The notes beneath the pieces are model-generated. The model saw only the letters and a program-made list of their open reading frames with translations. It searched no databases and was not told the origin of the DNA. Position numbers and translations under genes: made by a program. Shown piece after piece: positions 1-11,300 of a stretch of DNA of 64,000 nucleotides. Numbering within the stretch: the stretch's first letter is position 1; each line of letters opens with the position of its first letter. Source of the stretch: Motacilla alba alba (lineage: Eukaryota > Chordata > Aves > Passeriformes > Motacillidae); assembly GCF_015832195.1 (NCBI RefSeq), contig NC_052028.1, positions 5,499,501 to 5,563,500 on the forward strand, read 5' to 3'.

Positions 1-2633
1 AGCTTGGCTACAGCCTAGACACAGATCCGAGGAGAAAACACTGCAGGCCACCTGCCAGAAAGAATTCCTTCTCTTTAAACAATTCACCATTCTGGCTAAA
101 ATTCCACAGCATGGGCATTCTACAACTATCCTTTCAAAACGATTTTTTTCATGACCAACCATTAAATGAAGAGTAAGAGGAATTATATTTAAATGCAAAG
201 TAGGTACTGAACAGGCTTAATTCCAAGCTAGTGAAGAAGACTTAGCAGATGCTTCAAACATTCTTAGGGATAATATAGCTCCAACAGTCGATTTAGAAGC
301 CACTGATAGCTCCCCAGTTAAAAATTTGGAATGTGATTTTTAAAAGAACCTGCAAGATCCAGCTAAACACAAATACAGGAATACTCGAGTAGTAATAGTA
401 ATACTAACAATATTCCATAATTTCAAAAATATTTGAGAGTGCAGTTAAGATTTTAATGCCACCCATATTGATTAAAGAAAAAAAATTTCTAAGGTTCATT
501 CACATCAGCCAAATTGGAGAATGCTTTAGGTCCAATTTTCAGAGATAACAAAAATACTTCCACTGCTAAAACCCCCTTGATATTACTGCTAATACAATTT
601 AACAGATGGAAAATTCCATTAAATTTTGTTTAAAGTGTTGTCCTAGATGTAAAAGTAAATTCTCACAAGACTATTCTTAGAAAGGCAAAAATATGATGGG
701 AAAACAGGGCATCAGAGAGTCCCTAATTCATTCCAATTCCCAGAGGAATGCATCCTGGTTTCCAGCATGAGAATCCAATCTAATTGATGTGTAGCTGAGT
801 TGAAACGAAATCACAGCAGCAGCAAAATGACATTGTCTATTTTGCTAAATGGAGAAGTACTATAAAAATGGCTTTTCTCTGTTTTTCTTAAATAGTAGTG
901 ACCTCTATTTATCAAAATACATTACATGGCAGTAGAACTAAGCTATTCACCTCTTTTGTTTGACAACTATAGTCTAGTTTGTTCTACACTTACACTTTGG
1001 AAAGCTGCTACTCTGTAATATCTGTGGACTTGTCACTGAGATTTTTTTTTTAAGTTTTATTTCTTACTAGATTTTAATAAATACCTGTTTGTTGTGATTT
1101 ATACAGGATAATCAATATTCATATTAGAAAGCACAAACATAAACAGTGGTTTACTATGAATTGTAACTAGCTCTAGGAGAATCCCAGTTTAGATAAGAGT
1201 TCTGCCTGTGTAATACTGTGAAGACTTCAGTAATATTACCAGAACCTGAAGTAAAAGTAGCACATTCTTGGAACTGGACTCAAACTGCCCTCTTAAATGT
1301 TCTTCCCATTTTAAAGTTGATTTTCTGAAGAAAATATTCAAACCCATTTTTATTTATGGTGCACCATGCAAGAATGTATCACACTCTTATTTGATAGAGC
1401 AAATGAAGCCAGAAAAACTCTTTTGAAGAACGTTGGGAATGTGGATTTTCCATGGGACTTTGGCTTCTAAAGACTTAAGTGCTTTTGCACATTCTTCCTC
1501 TGTTTGCCATGTAGAAAATATTGCAGTTTTTAATACCTATCCACTAAAACTTTGCATGCTCATATAATTAAACTGCCTTTACATTGAGCCATCTACTCTG
1601 GGTTCAGTACAACATAACACTAAACTCCCTATACAAGGCTCTTCAAAGTTCTCTGGTGGGTGATTTCCCATCTGCCCTTTTTGCATGATTAAAATAGCAA
1701 TGTCTTTGTAATATATATGATTATTAGCAGGTATAAGCAGTCTTTCCCTATACACAGGATAGCACAAACAAACACACATTTATCTTTATTTTATGCTCTT
1801 GCTCTACAAGTGTGGAGTTGGCACTGAACAATGTGCAGTGTCCTGAACTGTGTATTAGTGTATCTAATACATATTTAAGACCTTGAAGGAAATATAATTT
1901 TGATAAACAAGACCTAAAGATAAACAGGAATGTAATCACAGGTTTACTGCAGAATCAACTCATTCCCACAAAAGCAAATATGTCCGTGTCACTGAATTCC
2001 AGTCAGGATTTACACTTCCTATTCCTGTGTACACCTACTGTAAAAGACAATTTGCTGTATTATGGTGCAGAAGATGAACTGGGTAAGAGATCTTGCTTTC
2101 TAAACCATGTTGCTAGATCTCTGTATGTTTTTTATGGCAATGTTAGATTAAATATGAGGACGAAATGAAAGAACCTCTAAGAAAATACATTGCATTCTTT
2201 GTTTATTCATTTCTTAAGTATTAGAGGTTTTTGTTTTTTCTGTGCTGCAAGCTAGGAGTCAATTTTTCTATATAATAAGATAAATGTTTGTAATTTAACT
2301 ACACTATAATAATTAGACAAATCTGCTCATTAAATGAATATGCATTTAAACCAAATTCATTCTCATGCAAACCTGGCTCAGCCCCAATAATATACCATTT
2401 ATAGAGCAAACCACCCAGAATATCCTGCAATTAGAACACTGAACTTGCTTAATCTTAAACTATCCTATCTTGGGTCATGTAAGAGACTAAAACACTGAAA
2501 TTCACCTTGAATATTAGTACATTACTAGCCCTTTTTATGACCTGACATTTTAACAGTACAATCTAAATGCTATCAGTAAGTATTAGTGAAAGTGTATCCT
2601 TGATCTGCACTTATTTTAGTTCACTAAAGGTCC
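1..2633. other. Unannotated AT-rich DNA, no gene seen
   Basis: No recognisable exon, RNA gene or repeat family is visible. Open frames on both strands are at most about 66 codons, with no conserved domain and low-complexity residue content. Around 2300-2380 there is a short run of TAAT-type and ATGCA-type motifs (for example the stretch about 2331-2350) that could bind homeodomain or POU factors, but such motifs are frequent by chance in DNA this AT-rich. Likely intergenic or deep intronic. Confidence 0.6.
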
Positions 2634-2699
2634 CATTTGTTTTTATTGAGGTTAATGGATCTGAGAATACAGATCCATTAACCTCAGAATTTTTAAATG
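2634..2699. repeat. Perfect 17-bp inverted repeat in a ~66-nt hairpin
   Basis: The arm at 2647-2663 (TGAGGTTAATGGATCTG) is the exact reverse complement of 2670-2686, separated by a 6-base loop (AGAATA). Outside it, after a mostly unpaired internal loop of about seven positions, 2634-2639 can pair again with 2694-2699 (five Watson-Crick pairs and one G-T wobble), giving a hairpin of about 66 nt. This is seen directly. It could be an RNA hairpin, a cruciform-prone palindrome or the trace of a small inverted duplication. I do not recognise it as a known microRNA, and the perfect inner stem is shorter than a typical microRNA duplex. Confidence 0.75.
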
Positions 2700-5600
2700 T
2701 TAAATCAGCAGCTTTAAATAAATGTTAACATGAGGCAGCAATTACTGGTACTGTAATCCCAACTGGAGGGCAAAGTTTGGAGTACAGGCTCCCGAGAATG
2801 TGTTAAACAACCCAAACTCCTTTATTAGTAAGATTAAAAAAAAAAAGACCCAAACAATACAAAGCTGAATATTCTCTGGAGCCAAAAGCACTAAAAGCAT
2901 ATTTCCTTAAACAAAAAATAGAACTATGCAGCATTTAACTGAGGGCTTACATATCTGCTAATTCAGCTGCTATTTTGGCTTTGAACAATTGTCTTAATGC
3001 AGAAACTGCGTCTGCAAAGTGATAATTTACACACTCACCCCGTGGTTATTATTACTTTCAAAATTAACATGTCACAATCAGCACTTATGAAAGAAAGTCT
3101 TTTATCTCCCAGATGATTATATAGTGTTTAAACATCTTGACATTCAGAAGCAGAGTTTATTGCAGGCCAGCTATTTGATATCCATGGCAATTGCTATAGG
3201 GAAGAACAGCTCTCAGGGAAGTTGGAGCTTTTCATTTGTGAGAGCTGTGCTGTGCACCTACCTTAGCTGTAAGACAGGTCCTTGAACAGTGACCTGGGAG
3301 CTTCCTATCCCACATTCCCACTGCTCTCAGCAGAAAGAGAGAAGCAGCTGCCACAAAACACACACTTATGATTAGATAGGGGTATTTCAAATTTAATGAC
3401 AAGGTAGTCTTTAAGGCAACACACCTGCTTTTTAGCGACTAGAAATATCATCTTTTTTTCCACTAGCAGCATGTATTGACTGAAAATAAACAAACAGAAA
3501 GTAATGGCTTTTCCTAGAGACACATATTGAGTCAACAGTGTTTTTTACAGTTGTGCAACCTCCTGAATTGCACTCACAATCATCATGGTCACAGAGGCCA
3601 GAGCCACAGTAGCAGACCCACGGGCTATTTCCAGTTCTCACAGAAGAGGACAAACACATCTGCAGATGGCGTGAGAGCTAACCAGGCTTATTCCATGTGG
3701 GAAGGACACAGAATGGCACTAAGCAGACACTTGGAGTATCGTGGATAGGCCAAGACAAGTGTTTATCATTTTAACATGCTTTCACTACTTGCAAATGCTT
3801 CCAAACATAAAAACAACAAATAAAGAGAAACTCATTATTAACAAATGGCATCTTCACATTCTTCTGTTATACAGAATCAACCTGCCTTCTAACATCATCT
3901 GTCAGGACTCTTACTTTAGGTTGAATTCACCTTCATTCCTGAGCAAGGGAAGTGTGGTACTTTTGGATGCTCAAATGGGAAGGACATTTCTAGGCAAGTT
4001 CCTGGGAAGGAAACCCCTATGTGGGTTATGCTGGTTTCAATTAGGTTTCATTCAGAACACATTGGAAGTGTTTGGTCTCATTCCAGCTCTCTAATCATTC
4101 ACCTCCCTGTCAATCAGGCCAACAGTATGTTTTGCATTATATCACCATGTCTTAAGTTTTATTTTTTTCCAGTGAGGTACCATTTCAAAACTGCCATATA
4201 GACTGTGGTCTCCCACAGAAAAAAAACTTCTGATTTTATTATTATACAGTGTAAGGGATGAGCCTGGATGAATAAAAATGGTACACAAGCCACTTGACAA
4301 TATTGCACAACCTTGCACAGTAGGTCATAATAGGAAAAGTAAATTAATTTTGTGAGCTTCCTGGTGTAGAGCAGACACTCAGCTAAACAAACAACAGTAC
4401 AATCACAGAATAAAGACACTTAGCTTTGAAGCAAACATTGGTCAGTGCCTATAATGAACACAAAGAAATAATTAAAAAACTCCAACCTACAAAAAGCCTC
4501 ATTTCCACTTTAACCTCACAGATATGAGGCACAGCAATAGTATTTTATATTTTGAGTACATGGGCTGCTTTATTCTAGAAGCTCAGGGGCCAGCTTCAGC
4601 AGAGAAGAATAATTGTGAAGAGATATTTGCTGGTTTCAGTCTTTTCTATTAGCTGGTCATAGAAGGGACCTTTTCAGATTTTCAATATTTATGAAACAAT
4701 GTCTTCATATTAATCTAATAGCTTGAAGGAAAGCATCCACTTAAGTGTTTTCTCCTTCAAGGAAAAAAAAATATAGCAAACTATGACACAATCAGTTACT
4801 TGCTTCCTAACAGTCCATACAGGCATTCACTGCCTGTCTTGACAAAGGTGCACCCTTACAACCTCATGTCTCTTATTACTACCTTAGGTATTTACCTAAG
4901 CCTCTTAGCCTTACCTTAGCCTCTCAAGCCTCAGCTAAATCCCTTTAATTTAATGTTTAAACCCACAACTATTGAAAATAAAAAATAATTCTCTAAGCAT
5001 CACTATGAGAAAGAAACAAGGCAATAAAGAAGTCAACCCAGTTTTCTCCCTAAGAACACATCCTCAGCCAGAGCTCCACAGGCAAGAGCACAGAAGAGTT
5101 TGTTAAAAAGATAACACAGCCAGTCCATAGCACTCAGACAGCAGAGAAAACTACACAGTAATTGCAGAACACATTTTATTTAGGTAACATTTTTCCAAAA
5201 TAAATACTGAAATTTATCATTCACTTCAACACAGATCTCGGTGACCAACACTGACATAAAATCATGGCTGATATAAAATCTATCTAATATTATCTTTGGA
5301 AATTTATCTACACACTTATTTGGCACAGGCTGAGACTGGAGCCACATTCAGTTGAAATAATTTGTGATGACATTATGCACAAATAGGGCCCACTGGAGTA
5401 GTCTGTACATAGAAACCACACATAGTAAGCTGAATATATTTGATGTCAAGCCAGTGCCTGCTATACATAATAGAAAAAAAATAGTAGTTTAAGAGAAAAG
5501 TTTTTATGCAGGAAATTACTTCAATCCCCTTTGCATTTCCTCCCAGGCCCAGAACAGAGAGCAACACTTCGTTGATAATGAACAAACCAAGTAAATCAAG

Positions 5601-5867
5601 CCTAATACAAAACCACTGGCTGTTCGACATTATCTGTAATTAAAGTTAAACTGGAATGGGAGTCTGTTTCTTCACACAACTCCCTCTCACTTTCCTTCAC
5701 CCCAATCAACTAAAGCACAGTGCTGAAGTCATCCTCTGGCTGGGGATCTTCACACTGATAAGTACAAGTCCTAATTACATAAGGTGCTGTAGAGCAGGCG
5801 CAGTTGTACCTAGTCCTTGTACATTATTTGGGAGAAACAGCTTGCGCAGAGAGAAAAGGGAGAGATG
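2700..5867. other. Unannotated AT-rich DNA, no gene seen
   Basis: Open frames reach only 117 codons (3741-4094, plus strand) and show no domain I know. A small perfect inverted repeat lies at 4883-4900 (CTTAGGTA, two-base loop, TACCTAAG) inside a CCTTAG-rich stretch at about 4880-4930. No repeat family was recognised here. Confidence 0.55.
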
Positions 5868-6002
5868 ACAGAATATTCTGAGTTTGAAGGGACCCATAAG
5901 GATCATTAAGTCCAACTCTAAAGTGAGTGGTCCATACAGGTGTCTACCTCACAGCTGTGGTGTTATTAGCACCATGCTCTAACCAGATGAGCTGATCAGG
6001 AG
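5868..6002 (-). mobile_element. tRNA-Ile-derived SINE with CR1-like tail (TguSINE1-like)
   Basis: Read on the minus strand, about 6000 to 5950 resembles the 5' half of tRNA-Ile: an A-box-like segment (CAGCTCATCTGGTTAGAGCA) is followed by TGGTGCTAATAACACC, whose centre matches an anticodon arm with anticodon AAT. The B-box region is degraded. The part at about 5927-5870 has the form GTTGGACTTAATGATCC...GGGTCCCTTC, close to the 3' end shared by avian CR1 LINEs, and ends in an ATTCTG-type terminus. A tRNA head on a CR1 tail is the architecture I associate with the songbird SINE TguSINE1, which is thought to be moved by CR1. Because the B box and the 3' half of the tRNA are not intact, this is not a working tRNA gene. 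No clear target-site duplication was found. The family name is from memory. Confidence 0.72.
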
Positions 6003-8082
6003 GTACTTTTCACACCACTCAATAGGCCTATCATGGAACATTAAATATAACCCATCTGTTATGCAGTACCTTTTGTACTTTATGGGATAAGCTACAATGT
6101 AAAGGGAAATGGTGTTTGATGATAGCACTGCAGACTTGCCTTCTTACTAATAGAGCCCACAGAGTAAAACACAGTCCTAAGCAAAACCAGCTTGGTCTGG
6201 CAGCAGTTTCTCAGCCACCAGCCACACCATTGCTATTTTCTCTCTTGAAAGTCAAGTGGATGTCTGATAAAACTAACACTCATTCCATTGGTGATCTTTC
6301 CACTAGCTTTCAGAAGGTATTTCACAGAGTATCTGCTGTATTAAAGGAGGTCTTGAGAAATGCACTTGAAGGCAAACAGGAGACGATGGAGACAATATTC
6401 CCACACTGATAATACAGACAGGAGAGAGCACAAACATTGTGTTAAGTAATCCCTTTGAACCACCTGCACCTTCAAAATATAGGGGTTAATTTTGGAAAGG
6501 AACTTTTGACTGAACTCATTTCTGGAGATGTTGCTTTGCCAGAAATTTTAGAGTATGAGTTTGAACAGGTATGTCTGGTGAGGATACTGTTGTGAATGAT
6601 GTGTGCACATTGAAAAATGAATGCAAGCACTTAAAATCAGAGGATTTATCTACCAGAGAAGAAGAAAATTATGTTTATGGCTCCCAAACAAGATGGATGA
6701 CAAAACACAGAGTTTATTTAATTTGCAGAGGCACTGCAACTGAAAGATTGCAAATCCTCTGGTAAAAACCCCAGAAAGAGGCCTGAAGATGTCAGTAGTC
6801 ACTGCAGGTGCACTGATTTGCTATTCCTACATGCAAAACACATGTGTTACCTGTGAAGGTGACTCCTGCAATGCAGGAATTGGTGATAGATGCAGCATTT
6901 TGCTGTTTGCCCACTGGCACCAAGATAGGTGGTGCAGTGTCTGAGCTGAGTTCCAGACATGATATTTTATTGAGATTATGCAGGTGCCATTGTGCTCTCC
7001 AGGTTAAACACAAATTAGATCGCAGAGTATCTAACACCTGATTGATTCCCCACATGGGAGAAGTGGATCCATAGCCTCAGCACACTCAGTATCCTGTGTC
7101 ACTGCTGCACATTGCCAACAGTCACATCTGCTTCATGGGGGCAAAAAAACCCCAACCTGTTTTTATTTTAACAATAAACAGCAAGATTTAAGAGATGAGA
7201 GATTGGAAAATATTGGCAGTACCAAAATCAACTTTGTAGAACTCGCTGCAACTGTTTGCTTGTATGCTGAGTAAACTTTTTTAATGCCATTGATTTTTTC
7301 TAATTTTTTTTAAGTACCACTAATAACCTAAGTAATCAAGTACAGAGCTAGGAATCTGAAGGGATGACTTTTGTTTTATCTTGCTTAGGATATATTAGCA
7401 TTGCAAATTCCAGTAAATATATCTTCAGTCATATAGAGAGTTTTCAATTGGTTGTGTGAATTTGTGGACTATAATACATACTAAGGAAAGTATGGGCAAG
7501 AAATCACAAAGACTTTCAAATATTAAAAAAATAGGAAGCATGAAATGAAATGTCAAAATGAGAACATAAAATTACAATGCAATCTTAACACAAAACCAAA
7601 TATTTTTCAGAGCAGTCTTTTGATTTGTAGAAAAAGAGTAACAAAAAAAAAAAAAAAAGACCTAATTTCATGTGCATATAATTACAAGTTTCTGATTATT
7701 TTTCTAGAGTTATTACTGCAACTTGCTTGGAATCTCCTACATATATTGGAACCAGCAGCTTGTAATGAATTGAATTTTCATTTTTCAGAGATCCCAGGAA
7801 GGAAAGAAACAGAATTCCTGCTGCTCAAAGCTTGCAGGCAAGTGACATCAACTCTCTTGTGAGACTTCACTACAGATGGATTCACAGTTCAATAAGCAAC
7901 AGGCTCTTCATTACTAAGTTCTGCTACATTAGGCTGGGGATGCACCAGGAAAGTCAGAGCTTTCCCATCCAACCCTGTCTCATCTCAGCACTTTTCATCC
8001 CAACAGAGCTTGGGAGATGCCATTTCTGTCAATTTTATCATTTTCTGTTCAATCTCTGTGAACTGGAACAAAAAAGCTCTTG
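6003..8082. other. Unannotated AT-rich DNA with an A16 run
   Basis: No gene or repeat family recognised. Open frames are at most 105 codons; the frame at 7545-7862 includes a lysine run encoded by the A16 homopolymer at 7643-7658, which marks it as spurious. No repeat body lies on the T- or A-side of that homopolymer that would make it a retroposon tail. Confidence 0.55.
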
Positions 8083-8120
8083 CACTGGAGGCTCTTGGAG
8101 GGGCTTCCCCACCTCCAGTG
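8083..8120. repeat. Small GC-rich inverted repeat
   Basis: CACTGGAGG at 8083-8091 is the exact reverse complement of CCTCCAGTG at 8112-8120. Inside it, GGGG and CCCC tracts (about 8099-8110) can pair as well. It lies in a locally GC-richer stretch (about 8080-8230) where three overlapping frames are open. Nothing identifies a function; the frames are explained by local composition. Confidence 0.55.
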
Positions 8121-8304
8121 GGTCATTTCCAGGAATTGTCTTTACCTCTCCAATGCAGAGTCTCATGCTCTGAGGTGGGGAATGGGTGTGGGCTTACAGG
8201 GGATAGGGAGCCAGTGTGGGCAGGGGTCATGCAGCAGTATAGACCCTTATTTTAATGCATGTACACTTCCTGACTATCAACATAATCCAGATTATTTACA
8301 CACA

Positions 8305-8320
8305 TTATATATATATATAT
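8305..8320. repeat. Short (TA)n microsatellite
   Basis: About seven alternating TA units follow an ACACA stretch. Simple repeat, seen directly. Confidence 0.85.
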
Positions 8321-11300
8321 CCCATGATATACTGAAAGATTTTTTTTTCTTATGAAAAAGAGAGTAGTGGGATATTTATGGCTTTGGATTAGGTCATGCT
8401 TGATTGCAAAAATATATTAGACATATAAGCATATTTAAATAGATCTACCAAAAAAGTTTCTGATAACATTAGGGATTAGGAAATAAAAGCTATATAATGA
8501 GCCTAGACTGAAAGGAAAAGAAAGTAGAGAAAAGTGATTCCATTTCAGAAAGAAAAGGACACAGACAAAAACCTTACTAAGATTTTTTTTTTTTTTCTGC
8601 AGCCATTTTTTTCTAGTTCATATGTAAAGCATCCTGTCTTTTCAACCCTAGACATAGATCTAATAAAACCACTCAGGTGTGATGCTCTAATTCATAGAGA
8701 CCTAGGCAGATTTGGTAGATGCAGTGCTCCAGCTTAACAGGTAATTGGTAGCAAGGATGTTCTCTACTTTCTTTCTCTGATAGTGTTAAACATGTATTGA
8801 CAGGACGCCTCTCTGTGCTGCTCTATGTTTGGCACTTAGGAGAAGTTCAATTAACCAACCTTTCATCTCTATTTCCACATAAAGTACAGCTTTACTTTCC
8901 TGCACTAATTGCTAAGCCCAGAGTACTTACTGCCTCTGCGATTCTGAAGCCTGGCTGTTCACTTGGGAGCACTAAGCATGTTCTCTGCTGCAAAGAGCTG
9001 GCACAGATAACCTGAATAACTTTTCACACCAGCTTCTTGTCCTCTCCCTGTGGAAGCTTTTGTCCACGCTGGCTGGAACAAAGAGTGTGCCTAATTTACA
9101 GGACTCCCTGCACATCTGCATTCAGTGAAGTTAACACACCGTACTTAATCCTGAAAGCATGTGGGTACTGTATTTCCTAGCATGAATGAGATTTCGAAAC
9201 ATTCACATTTTATAGAAGGATAAAAGCCAAATCATACTTGTAAGCCAATTAAAATGTTGTCTCAGTGCTCAGAGGTTAACATGGTTGGGAGCTTAGAAGT
9301 GGATACTTCTAGTAGAAATAATGAGTGGATGGCAGACAAAGAATTAATAAATTATCTTAATCTGTATTTGTTTACAAATATACAATCCCTGCAGATGGTT
9401 TTGAACAGAAGAGGGTTTTAGTGGCATAATTTAAGCATACAAAAAAGTGATTATCAGCCAACACTTCAATCAGCAGCTTCTTCTTGGACAATTCCCTGCA
9501 TGTCTTTGTTCCTGCAGAGAACAGATTATTCTCCGAACAGCTTCATTTATATTGCTCTCTGTATGCTTTTGCTCAGGGTTCCAAAATATAGCTAATAGCT
9601 AATTCTTCAATCACATTCAAAGAAAGTTTTAAATTTTCTCCAATGCCATATTTTGCCTGACAAAGAATGAGAAAGAGTTTCATAGTGTCAAATTTAGCTA
9701 AGCTGACAGGGTAGGCAGCATTCTCATTTAAGTTCCAGCATCTGAAAACAACTGAGGAAATACGGGTTTTGATTTCCATGTAAGAAAGAGATTCAATAAA
9801 TATTCCTAGCAATGTAGCTCTGGACAAAGAGCAACCCTGAAAAACTGAGTGAAATTACTTTCTGAAGTCAAGAAATCAGAGAATAAATGTATGAAATCCA
9901 GTATTTTATTATTAATGTAAACAAGTGGGTGTTATTTTAATACCCGAATTAAAGGGCCTGTAACATTCCAGGCTACACTGACTTCAATCACAGAAGCCAC
10001 TCAAGTTTTCAAGGTTGAGAGTTTTCTGACCCATGGTCAAATTAGGAATGGGATTTCAGGAGCCGTACTGAGTACAGGTTTTTAGATTGTTTGAAAAAGC
10101 CCTAGAGGGTTCCCTTGCTGCTCCTATTAAGAGTATGTAGCTGAAATAAACTAGGCAACCTTAACCCAGATGTATCAAAAAGCACAAAGAGGATGATGCT
10201 ACTGAGCTTGTTACCAAATACAGCAAAAAAAGTTTTAAAAAGCACAAAGACCCACTCGTCTGCCACACAAGATGTGTAAAAAGGACGAGTTATGAATAAA
10301 AAAGCTTTTTTTTTTCCCTCGTCCACTTGTAAAGAGGAGGAAAGTTTCCTGAAGTGGACAAAACATCAAAAACCTCACTAGAGATATAATATCGGTCTTT
10401 TTCAAATTTTCAGCATTACAACAACAGAAATATTTTATAGTTATACCAAGTTCAGGACATCACTAAACTACACCCTTTAGGAAGATAAAGTAAACAAGTA
10501 ACAACAAAATCTCTCTCCTGTGATAATATTCTCTGACTAAACAAGTCGGGAAGTTAAAATTACAGAAAAATTGCATTTGTGTTTTGAAATGTAAGTTGGT
10601 AGATAATTGTTGGAAAGTTCACACCAACAAAACAATGTTAGTAGGGGCCAAAATACACCACAGCCTTCAATATATCTCACAAATTATTTTTCAGGGGAAG
10701 AAAACTGTGACAGTGAAGTGCAGCTTTACAGTTGCATTAAGGTTCTAAGAATATTCTTCAGAAGACCTTGAGCAAGACTGAACCACTATTGCTGGCTATG
10801 ATTATAGAAATTAAATAGAAGCTTCATTGCTTCATTGAAGTCATTCAAACCTAACACATTTATCAGCTCTTTGGTGACAAAGAAGGAAATAGTGTGATCT
10901 AATCTTGACTGCAGACTACTCTACTCCAAAATATTCTCATTTCAGTAAAGCACCAGTTGCTTGAACCAATCTTGTCATTATGGCTAAACAGCTTCTATCC
11001 ATTTAACAACACTAAATAATTTTAGCATTTTTGTATCTTAGCTATCAAGTAGAGTACTATATGGCATGAACAGTAATTTAGCATGGAAAATCCTGCATGA
11101 AATAAGTGATTTATTCTTCTTTGAAATTTTTATCAGCATTTCCTCTTGTCATGGAAACAACTCTATTCATTTCCACAGAAACAGTAGGAATGGGCAGCAT
11201 ATGTTTTTTTCATTGCTTCTACCCCCTAAGATGAGTCAATGTTTTTACAATTCAGCATCACTGAAGTATTAGCCCATGTTCCTGGCTCTGTAATCATTAG

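Noticed and set aside
5930..6002. A functional tRNA-Ile gene
   Set aside because: Only the 5' half and anticodon region are recognisable; the B box and acceptor 3' side are lost and a CR1-like tail follows, so it is a SINE.
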